Shown here one piece after another: positions 8,583-15,899 of a stretch of 64,000 nucleotides of DNA (within the stretch, counting starts at the first letter, position 1; each line of letters starts with the position of its first letter). This DNA comes from Labilithrix sp044226145 (GTDB lineage: Bacteria; Myxococcota_A; Polyangia; Polyangiales; Polyangiaceae): assembly GCA_044226145.1 (NCBI GenBank), contig JBGAHN010000011.1:1-64000 (forward strand), read 5' to 3'. Under the pieces are notes generated by a model. That model was not told where the DNA came from, searched no databases, and was given only the letters and a program-made list of their open reading frames with translations. The position numbers and the translations under genes were made by a program.

Positions 8583-8746
8583 GCGACAAGGCGTCTACAC
8601 GGCCGGTGGCGCCGTCGCAATCTCCTCGCGATTCGGTCGTCGGTCCCGGCACGGGTGCCGCCCCGCGTGGCCTCGACGGCCCCCATCCACACGACCCCGC
8701 CAGCGCGACTTTGACACGCGCCGCCCCTCGTGCGAACAGGGACGGC

Positions 8747-9787
8747 GTGAATTCCGAGGCGTCAGGGCAAAGCGCGGTCGACGACGTCGAGCTCCTCGAT
8801 CGGGCCGCGAGCGCGAGAAGGAAGCTCCACGAGGCGATCGGCGCGCGGGTCGTCGGGCAGGCCGAGACGGTCGAGCTGATGCTCGTGGCGCTCCTGGCGC
8901 GCGGACATGCGCTCCTCGTCGGCGTGCCGGGCCTGGCCAAGACGCTGCTCGTCGCGTCGCTCGCCGAGGCGCTCGATCTCTCCTTCGGACGCGTGCAGTT
9001 TACACCGGATTTGCTCCCGGCCGACATCACGGGCACGGACGTCCTCCAGGAAGACGAGGACAACCAAGGCGTCGTCCACCGGCGCGTGCGGTTCCTCGAG
9101 GGACCGATCTTCCACAACCTGATCCTCGCCGACGAGATCAACCGCACGCCGCCGAAGACGCAGGCGGCGCTCCTGCAGGCGATGCAGGAGGGGCGCGTCA
9201 CGGTCGGCACGCGGACCCACGAGCTGCCGAAGCCGTTCCAGGTGTTCGCGACGCGCAACCCCATCGAGCAAGAGGGGACGTACCCGCTGCCCGAGGCGCA
9301 GCTCGATCGGTTCCTCCTCGAGATCCACGTCGACTACCCCTCGGAGGTCGAGGAGCGGGAAATCGCGCGCCGCACCACCAGCGCGAACGTCGGCTCGGTG
9401 CCGCGCGTCTTGCCGATCGACGACGTTCGCGCGCTCCAGGCGCTCGTGCCGCGCGTCCCGGTGACCGACGCGGCGGTGGCGCTCGCCGTGGCGCTCGGGC
9501 GGGCGACGCGTCCGGCCCGCTCGGACGATCGGTCCGAAGGCAAGGTCCCGCGCGAGGTCGCCGAGTCCGTGCGGTTCGGCGCGGGGCCTCGCGGATCGCA
9601 GGCGCTCGTGCTCGCGGCCAAGGCGCGCGCCGCGCTCCGCGGACAAGCGGCCGCCGACGTCGACGACGTCCGCGCCCTCGTCGCGCCCGTCCTGCGCCAT
9701 CGGTTGGTCTTGAGTTACCGCGCCGAAGCCGAGGGGGTTCGCGACACCGACGTCCTCGCGAAGGTGCTCGCCGCCGTCGCCCCTTAG
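8747..9787 (+). CDS. MoxR-family AAA+ ATPase
   Basis: The 346-residue ATPase belongs to the MoxR chaperone-like AAA+ group. The nucleotide site is GVPGLAKTLL (the Ala in place of Gly before Lys is normal for MoxR). The Walker B is LADEINRTPPKTQAALLQAM, the sensor 1 region is VFATRNPIEQEGTYPLPEAQ, and a C-terminal lid domain follows. MoxR proteins usually sit with DUF58 and VWA partners to mature or activate enzymes; none is visible next to this gene. A GTG at 8747 is chosen as the start because homology begins soon after it. The downstream 144 bases to the next gene show no feature. Confidence 0.9.
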   Translation: MNSEASGQSAVDDVELLDRAASARRKLHEAIGARVVGQAETVELMLVALLARGHALLVGVPGLAKTLLVASLAEALDLSFGRVQFTPDLLPADITGTDVLQEDEDNQGVVHRRVRFLEGPIFHNLILADEINRTPPKTQAALLQAMQEGRVTVGTRTHELPKPFQVFATRNPIEQEGTYPLPEAQLDRFLLEIHVDYPSEVEEREIARRTTSANVGSVPRVLPIDDVRALQALVPRVPVTDAAVALAVALGRATRPARSDDRSEGKVPREVAESVRFGAGPRGSQALVLAAKARAALRGQAAADVDDVRALVAPVLRHRLVLSYRAEAEGVRDTDVLAKVLAAVAP

Positions 9788-9931
9788 CCCGTTGGCCCGT
9801 CGAGCCACCCGCCGAGCCACCTGGCGGTCCGCCCATGCCGCGCGGACCGCCATCCTCCGCGCCGTGCCTCGTTGCCGTTTTTACGCAGATTTGCTGGAAA
9901 AGCGGGCGCCCGAGGGCGACAATGAGAAGGG

Positions 9932-11605
9932 ATGGGCGAACGATTGTCCTCGGGGGAAGCCGAGCGTCGAAAGACGAAAGACGACGCGGACGGCAAGACG
10001 GAGCGCCCGTCGACCACGAAGCTCGATCGCGAATCGAGTGCTCGTCTCGACAAATCCGACAAAGATCGCGACGAAAAGGACGCCCCAAAAGACCTGAAGA
10101 ACGACCGTGAGCCGAAGGTCGATCGCGGCTCGAAGGAGCCCAAGGCCGACCGCGAGGCGAAGGACGCCCCGAAGGACGCGAAGGCGGATCGCGAGTCGAA
10201 ATCGGACAAAGGGCAAGCGGAGCCACGCTCGGCGAAGGTCGAGCGGGGCAGCTCCATCGCCGCGCTCCCGCCCTCGTCCGACGATCCCCACCCGTCGATC
10301 CCGCCGCTGCCGGCCGCCGGGCCGTGGCGCAGCTACAAGGAGATCGTCGCGCAGCTCGCGCAACGCATCGTCGACGGGCAACGGCCCATCCGCGTGCTCC
10401 AGGCCTTGCGCTGGGACAACGGCGTCGAGGAGCAGTTCCGCAAGAGCCGCTGCCGCGAGCTGCCGAAGGTCGACGCCGACTACTACGCCAAGAGCGATCT
10501 CGGCTTCGACCCCCGCGTGCAGGCCGAGCTCTTCGAGGACATCGCCCGCGACGTCGATCACGAGCTCGGCGAGGACGACGCCATCGGGGCCATCCTCGCG
10601 CGCACGGCCATCGAGTACCGCGACGTCGTGCGCATGCTCGCCGCGCGCGGCACGCCGGTCTTCTACGCCTACGCGCGCAAGCTCTACGGCTCACCGAAGG
10701 ACAAGTTCCCCGACGGCAAGGCCTCGCTGCGCGATCTCGGCCACGTGCTCTACGAGATCCTGACGAAGATCGACGACACGATGCTCGGCATGCGTTATGC
10801 GCGCGACATCCCGTCGGACGTCGCCGCCGCCGAGCTGAACCGGCGCTTCGCGACGTACTTCGAGGACAACGCCGTCCACGTCGAGGTCGACGACGCCATC
10901 CTCTCGGACGCCGCGGCCGGCAGCGACTACGTCAAGGTCCGCTCGGGCGCGATGTTCTCGTCGCGCGACATCGACATCCTCGAGGTCCACGAGGGATGGG
11001 TGCATGTTGCAACTTCGTTGAACGGCCAGGCGCAGACCGTCGCGAAGTGGCTCGCGAAGGGACCGCCGCGCACGACCACGGTGCAGGAGGGGCTCGCGGC
11101 GCTCTGCGAGATCTTCACGTTCCGCACGTACCCGCGCCGTGCGCGCCGGCTCAACGACCGCATCATCGCCGTCGACAAAGCCGAGGACGGCGCGAGCTTC
11201 ATCGACGTCTTCGAGTGGTTCCGCACCGAGGGCTACGACGAAGAGGAGTGCTTCAACAACACGCGGCGCATCTTCCGCGGCGGCGTCGTCGAGGGCGGCG
11301 CGCCGTTCACGAAGGACGCCTGTTACTGCAAGGGCATCGTCCTCAACTACGCGTTCATCCAGAGCGCGATCCAGCACAACCGCGTCGATCTCATCCCGTA
11401 TTTGTTCGTGGGCAAGGTCGCGCACGAGGACATCCCGGTGCTCGCGCGGCGGGTCAACGACGGCGTCGTCAAGCCGCCGCGGTACCTGCCGCCGATGTTC
11501 CGCGATCTGAACGGGCTCGCCATCTGGATGGCGTACTCGACCTTCTTCTCGAGCCTCGGCGGCGAGGCCGTCAGCGACTACTACGAGAAGCTCTTCTCGC
11601 GCTGA
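9932..11605 (+). CDS. DUF1704/QEGLA-motif metallopeptidase homologue with charged N-terminal extension
   Basis: The 557-residue product has two parts. Residues 1-115 are a low-complexity Lys/Asp/Glu/Arg/Ser tail with recurring K-D-R-E-S blocks. From about residue 125 it is a DUF1704 protein (annotated as flavohemoglobin expression-modulating QEGLA motif protein). It has an HExxxH site (HEGWVH, His353, Glu354, His358) and QEGLA at residues 385-389. The eukaryotic members of this family include the tubulin tyrosine carboxypeptidase MATCAP, where HExxxH and the downstream Glu bind zinc, so a metallocarboxypeptidase is plausible. The bacterial substrate is unknown. No signal peptide. A palindrome separates it from the convergent hydratase gene. 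Confidence 0.85.
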   Translation: MGERLSSGEAERRKTKDDADGKTERPSTTKLDRESSARLDKSDKDRDEKDAPKDLKNDREPKVDRGSKEPKADREAKDAPKDAKADRESKSDKGQAEPRSAKVERGSSIAALPPSSDDPHPSIPPLPAAGPWRSYKEIVAQLAQRIVDGQRPIRVLQALRWDNGVEEQFRKSRCRELPKVDADYYAKSDLGFDPRVQAELFEDIARDVDHELGEDDAIGAILARTAIEYRDVVRMLAARGTPVFYAYARKLYGSPKDKFPDGKASLRDLGHVLYEILTKIDDTMLGMRYARDIPSDVAAAELNRRFATYFEDNAVHVEVDDAILSDAAAGSDYVKVRSGAMFSSRDIDILEVHEGWVHVATSLNGQAQTVAKWLAKGPPRTTTVQEGLAALCEIFTFRTYPRRARRLNDRIIAVDKAEDGASFIDVFEWFRTEGYDEEECFNNTRRIFRGGVVEGGAPFTKDACYCKGIVLNYAFIQSAIQHNRVDLIPYLFVGKVAHEDIPVLARRVNDGVVKPPRYLPPMFRDLNGLAIWMAYSTFFSSLGGEAVSDYYEKLFSR

Positions 11606-11619
11606 CGCGGGACCACGAC

Positions 11620-11640
11620 GGCTCGACTCATTCTCGAGCC
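11620..11640. terminator. Palindrome between convergent genes
   Basis: GGCTCGA (11620-11626) and TCGAGCC (11634-11640) form a 7-bp stem with a 7-base loop, placed exactly between the stops at 11605 and 11642. There is no long T-run, so it may be a weak bidirectional terminator. Confidence 0.4.
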
Positions 11641-11641
11641 T

Positions 11642-12436
11642 TCAGCGCCCGCGGAACTGCGGCTTGCGCTTCTCGCCGTACGCGTTCAGCCCTTCGTGCG
11701 CGTCGGCCGACGCGAAGAGCTCGGCTTGGAGCTCGCGCTCGAAGGCCAGGCCTTGATCGATGCCCATGTCGAGGCCGCTCTGCACGGCACGCTTGATGCG
11801 ACCCACCGCCATGGCCGGGCCGTTCGGAGGGCAGAACCCATGGGCGTAGTCGATGATCTGCCGGAGGAAGCCGTCGCCGGACTCGGCGTCCCAGACCTTG
11901 TTGACGAGGCCGATCTCGGCCGCCCGCGCGACGCTCATCTTCGTGCCTTCGACCATCATCTCGAGGGCCTTCGATTTGCCGAGCAGGCGCGCGAGCCGCT
12001 GGGTGCCGCCCGTCCCCGGCAGGACGCCGAGCGCGACCTCGGGGAGGCCGACCTGGAAATCGCCGGCGCGCGCGATCCGCAGGTCGCACGCGAGCGCGAT
12101 CTCGAGCCCGCCGCCCACGGTGTGGCCGTTGAGCGCCGCAATGCAGAGCTTGGGCGTCTCCTCGAGGCGGCGGATCGTCTCGTTCGCGTGCAGGCAGAAG
12201 TAGTATTTGAACGTCGTGTCGGCCTCGCGGAGCATGTTGATGTTCGCGCCGGCACTGAAGAATTTCTCGCCGTGACCCGTCACCACGAGGACATGGACGT
12301 CGTTGTCGAAGCGCGCCTCGAGGATCGCGGCGTCGAGCTCCTTGAGCATCTCGTGGCTGTAGGCGTTGACGGGCGGGTCGTGCAGCGTGAGGACTGCGAC
12401 CCCTTTTTCGGTCACGTAATTGACGAGGGTGCTCAT
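11642..12436 (-). CDS. Enoyl-CoA hydratase/isomerase (crotonase) family
   Basis: The 264-residue product matches the crotonase length. It shows the oxyanion-hole segments SAGANINML and GHTVGGGLEIALACDL. Both catalytic glutamates of true hydratases appear to be in place: one in GGGLE and one in GLPEVALGVLPGTGGTQRL. It probably hydrates trans-2-enoyl-CoA in beta-oxidation or a related route. It is transcribed divergently from the ACP/ketosynthase operon with 157 bases between the starts. No distinct hydroxyacyl-CoA dehydrogenase domain is attached. Whether it serves the neighbouring ketosynthases is unproven. Confidence 0.9.
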   Translation of the reverse strand: MSTLVNYVTEKGVAVLTLHDPPVNAYSHEMLKELDAAILEARFDNDVHVLVVTGHGEKFFSAGANINMLREADTTFKYYFCLHANETIRRLEETPKLCIAALNGHTVGGGLEIALACDLRIARAGDFQVGLPEVALGVLPGTGGTQRLARLLGKSKALEMMVEGTKMSVARAAEIGLVNKVWDAESGDGFLRQIIDYAHGFCPPNGPAMAVGRIKRAVQSGLDMGIDQGLAFERELQAELFASADAHEGLNAYGEKRKPQFRGR

Positions 12437-12593
12437 GACGATCGCTTCTCCGACGTTTTCCGTTGTACAGCGGTGACGTCTGGGCGAGAAGCCCCTGTCG
12501 TGCTACGAGCCTGCCGGCTCCCGCGGGCGGCGCCTCCGAACCGCTCTTTCCTCCACGGACGGCGTACGGCCCGTCGAAGCGCTTTCTTCATCG

Positions 12594-12887
12594 ATGACTC
12601 GAACGGATTTGCTCAAGAAAATCAAGGAGCTCCTCGTCTCCGAGCTGAACCTCGCCGGGCGCGATCCGGCGGGGATCGACGACGGCGCGACCCTCTTCGG
12701 CGAGGGAGGCCTCGGCTTGGATTCGCTCGACGCCCTGCAAATCGCGATGTTCGTCGAAGAGCAGTTCGGGGTGCGCATTCCGGAGGGCGACGAGGCGCGC
12801 GAGATCTTCCGGTCCGTCGGGACGCTGGCGGACTACGTCGAGCGGGCCGGCGCCGCCTGCGCGACCGACGACGCGCCGTCACGGTGA
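12594..12887 (+). CDS. Acyl carrier protein
   Basis: The 97-residue protein carries the phosphopantetheine attachment motif GLDSLDAL (Ser near residue 45) in a four-helix ACP frame (LLKKIKELLVSELNL at the start, FGVRIPEGDEAREIF after the serine). The motif DSLD matches ACPs of type II synthases. The next gene, a ketosynthase, starts 4 bases after the stop, so this ACP is very likely its carrier. A separate housekeeping ACP presumably exists elsewhere. Upstream, 12437-12593 should hold the divergent promoters. Confidence 0.93.
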   Translation: MTRTDLLKKIKELLVSELNLAGRDPAGIDDGATLFGEGGLGLDSLDALQIAMFVEEQFGVRIPEGDEAREIFRSVGTLADYVERAGAACATDDAPSR

Positions 12888-12891
12888 CGTC

Positions 12892-15132
12892 GTGATCGCC
12901 GTCACAGGACTCGGTGCCGTCACGGCGCTCGGCCTGAGCGCGAAGGAGACGTGGGCGCGCCTGGAGCGGGGCGATCGCGGGTTCCGCCCGCTCTCCCTTT
13001 TCTCGACGGAGGGCTACCGAGCGCACCTCGTCGCGGAGGTGCCGTCGCTGCCGGCGCTCGGCGACGATGGAAACGATGGCCGCGGGGATGCTTCGCGGAC
13101 GAGCGAGCTCGGGCTCCTGGCGGCGCGCGAAGCGATCGTGGACGCGGGGTTCGGGGGAGCCGCGACGTGGGGCGATCGCCGCGTCGGCCTGGTGATGGGC
13201 GGGAGCACGGCGGGGATGCTCGAGACGGAGTCCGTGCTCGCCGTGCTCGTGGGGCCGGAGGGCGCCGTCGATCCGGCCGCGCGGCAAGAGGCGCTCCGGC
13301 GCATGCTCCGGCACCCGCTCAGCGCTCCGACCGAGCGCCTCGCGCGCGAGCTCGGCCCGTTCCGTCGCGTGCGTTCGCTGTCGAGCGCGTGCTCGAGCGG
13401 GGCGAACGCCTTCATCGTGGCGGCGACGTGGCTCGAGCTCGGGCTCGTCGACGTCGTGCTCTGCGGGGCCGCGGACGCGCTCTGCCGGGTGACGATGAGC
13501 GGCTTCAATTCGCTCGGCGCGCTCGATCCGAACGGCGCGCGGCCCTTCGATCGGCGACGGCAAGGCCTCACGCTCGGCGAAGGCGCGGGGTTCGTCGTGC
13601 TCGAGCGCGCGAACGAGGCGCGGGCACGGGGCGCGCGGATCTGGTGCACGCTCCTCGGCTGGGGCTCGGTGTCGGAGGCGCACCACATCACGAACCCCGA
13701 GCCTTCGGGGGCGATGCCGGTCCGGGCGATCCGTTCGGCGCTCGCGCGGGCGGGGCTCGCGCCGTCGGACGTCGACTACGTCAACGCGCACGGGACGGGG
13801 ACGCGGCTCAACGATCCGATGGAGACCCGCGCCCTCGCGAGCGTCTTCGGGCCGGAGCTCGCGCGCGTCGCCGTGTCGAGCTCCAAGGGGCAGATCGGCC
13901 ACACGCTCGGCGCGGCCGGCGCCATCGAAGCCGTGATCACGGCCTTGGCGATCGCGCACGACGTCGTCCCTCCGACCGGTGGGCTCGAGGAGCCGGACGA
14001 AGAGTGCGCGCTCCGCCACGTCCTCGCGGCCGAGGCGCGGCCGGTCCGAGCGGCGCTGTCGAGCTCGTTCGGCTTCGGCGGCATGGATGCCGTCCTCGTC
14101 TTCGGCAAACCCGACGCCGTCGCGCCCCATGCCAAGACCGTACCTGCTACGGTCGTCGTCACGAGCGTGGCCACCGTCACGCCGGGGGCTTGCCTTGCCG
14201 GCACCGACGTGGCCTCGCTGCCGGATCGTGCGCCGCTGTCGGCCTCGGTCGCGGCCGAGGCCTTCGCCGAGCTCGATCCGGTTCGCGCGCGGCGGCTGGA
14301 TCGCGCCGGCAAGCTCGCGGCGGTCGCCGGGGCGCTCGCGCTCGGCGCGGACGACGACAAAGAGGTGGGCATGGTGCTCGGCTCGGCGTTCGGCGCGGTC
14401 GATGCGTCGGCGTCGTTCCTGCGCCGGCTCGCCGAGAAGGGCCCGCGGTTCGTCAGCCCGGCGGAGTTCCCGAACTTGGTGCCGAGCGCGCCGGCCGGCT
14501 CGGCGTCGATCTACCTCGGCCTGAAGGGCCCTTCGATGGTCGTCGCCGATCTGTCGACCTCGGGCGAGAGCGCCGTCGTGCAAGCGTTCGAGCTGGTGGC
14601 GCACCGCGAAGCGTCGCGCGTCCTGGCCGTCGCCGTCGAAGAGCGGAGCACCATCGTCGAGCAGGTCCTCAGCGTGCTGTTCGGCGGGGACGGCAGTGGC
14701 GATCGCACAGGAGGCGCCCCCGGCGATCTTTCGGCGGAGGTCCGGCGCGAAGGTAGCGCCGCCATCGCGCTCGCATCGGCCGACGCCGCTCGGGAGCGCG
14801 GGCTCACCGTGCTCGCCGAGATCGTCCTCGCCGAAAGCTGGCGCACCACCGACGCCGCTCCGCTCGCGACGTTGCCGCCTCCGCCCGAAGGTGCCGTCGT
14901 CGTCCTCGGGGGAGCGTCCCTTCGTGCGGCGGAAATCCTCGATCGCACCGCGTGGGCGTCGTGCCCGCGCGTCTCGTGCGAGGCGCACGCGGGCACGCAC
15001 GAGGCCGTGGGCGGCATCGCGGTGGCCGTTGCGGCCGCGAGGATCGGCCAAGGACGCGCCCCCGCGGCGCTCTGCGTGGGCGCCGCGCGCGGGTCGGGCT
15101 ACGCTGTCCTCCTTCGCCGATGGGGACCGTGA
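12892..15132 (+). CDS. Bipartite beta-ketoacyl-ACP synthase (active KS fused to a KS-like domain)
   Basis: The 746-residue protein is about twice KS length. Residues 1-410 form a complete FabF-type synthase: Cys167 in SSACSSG, His300 in NAHGTGTRLND, His337 in GHTLGAAG, and the GFGG loop near 394-397. Residues about 420-746 look like a second thiolase-fold half (GMVLGSAFGAVDASASFL; GLKGPSMVVADLSTSGES). Ser or Thr stands there where the nucleophilic Cys should be, as in chain-length factors. This suggests a KS and CLF-like pair in one chain that extends acyl groups on the adjacent ACP. The GTG start lies 4 bases after the ACP stop, and the end overlaps the next gene by 13 bases. Confidence 0.88.
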   Translation: MIAVTGLGAVTALGLSAKETWARLERGDRGFRPLSLFSTEGYRAHLVAEVPSLPALGDDGNDGRGDASRTSELGLLAAREAIVDAGFGGAATWGDRRVGLVMGGSTAGMLETESVLAVLVGPEGAVDPAARQEALRRMLRHPLSAPTERLARELGPFRRVRSLSSACSSGANAFIVAATWLELGLVDVVLCGAADALCRVTMSGFNSLGALDPNGARPFDRRRQGLTLGEGAGFVVLERANEARARGARIWCTLLGWGSVSEAHHITNPEPSGAMPVRAIRSALARAGLAPSDVDYVNAHGTGTRLNDPMETRALASVFGPELARVAVSSSKGQIGHTLGAAGAIEAVITALAIAHDVVPPTGGLEEPDEECALRHVLAAEARPVRAALSSSFGFGGMDAVLVFGKPDAVAPHAKTVPATVVVTSVATVTPGACLAGTDVASLPDRAPLSASVAAEAFAELDPVRARRLDRAGKLAAVAGALALGADDDKEVGMVLGSAFGAVDASASFLRRLAEKGPRFVSPAEFPNLVPSAPAGSASIYLGLKGPSMVVADLSTSGESAVVQAFELVAHREASRVLAVAVEERSTIVEQVLSVLFGGDGSGDRTGGAPGDLSAEVRREGSAAIALASADAARERGLTVLAEIVLAESWRTTDAAPLATLPPPPEGAVVVLGGASLRAAEILDRTAWASCPRVSCEAHAGTHEAVGGIAVAVAAARIGQGRAPAALCVGAARGSGYAVLLRRWGP

Positions 15133-15899
15133 AGCGCTGGACGGCGCTGCTCTTGGCTTTCGCGAACGGAGGATGCGCGGCGCCCGCGCGGGCCCGTCCC
15201 GGGCCGTCGTTCTGGGGCGCGCTCGCGACGCCGCCGTCGCACGCCGAGGTACGGCTCCGCGACGTGACGGCGGCCGAGTGGTCGCTCGCGCGCGCCCGCC
15301 TCACCGAGCTTCGTGGGACGCTCTTGCGCGAACCGTACGTCGAGCGCGTGCGCGTTTCGCTGTTCGAACCCTTTCGCCGAACGAGCTACGAGGCGCGCGG
15401 CGCGGTGGCGGTCGATCCCGAGCACGCGGTCCGCATGATCCTCCTCGGTCCCGGCGGGACGACGGCCATCGATCTCTGGGTCACCGAGGAGCGCTACCGG
15501 TTCGTGGTGCCGGCGGTCGGGCTCGAACGCAAGGGCGCCCGGCGCTCGGACGACGCGCAGGGGTTGCCGGTGGCGTTCTTCCGTTGGTGGTTCTTGTCGC
15601 CGCTACGGGGTCGTCTGCTCGCGGCGAACGCCACGGGGTCGGAGACGTCGTGGCTCCTGAAGGACGGCGCGGCCACCATCCTCCTTCGCGGGGACGGGAC
15701 GCGGTTTTTCGCGATGCGTCGCGAAGGCGAACGCGAGGAGGGGCTCGCGTGGCACGGCGACGGGCTCGCACCCGTGGGCGGCTCGCGCGCGCGTTACGTC
15801 GAAGGCCGCCATGGCTTGCGCGTCGACGTCGACGTCGAGGCCGTCGAGACCACGCCGCCGCCGTCCGACGCCTTCACCGATCCCGAGGCGTCTCCGTGA
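15120..15899 (+). CDS. Lipoprotein encoded between two ketosynthases, possibly LolB/DUF3261-like
   Basis: The 259-residue product has a short signal sequence (KRWTALLLAFANGGC) with Cys near residue 19, then a beta-rich body (LLREPYVERVRVSLFEPFRR, MILLGPGGTTAIDLWV, ERYRFVVPAVGL). This pattern suggests an outer-membrane lipoprotein with a LolB-like lipid-binding barrel. Comparable lipoproteins occur in aryl polyene clusters (DUF3261), but I cannot confirm the family. The start overlaps the upstream ketosynthase by 13 bases and the stop overlaps the next ketosynthase start by 4 (GTGA), so expression is tightly coupled. Its position implies a role in delivering the cluster's lipid-like product to the outer membrane. 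Confidence 0.7.
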   Translation: MGTVKRWTALLLAFANGGCAAPARARPGPSFWGALATPPSHAEVRLRDVTAAEWSLARARLTELRGTLLREPYVERVRVSLFEPFRRTSYEARGAVAVDPEHAVRMILLGPGGTTAIDLWVTEERYRFVVPAVGLERKGARRSDDAQGLPVAFFRWWFLSPLRGRLLAANATGSETSWLLKDGAATILLRGDGTRFFAMRREGEREEGLAWHGDGLAPVGGSRARYVEGRHGLRVDVDVEAVETTPPPSDAFTDPEASP

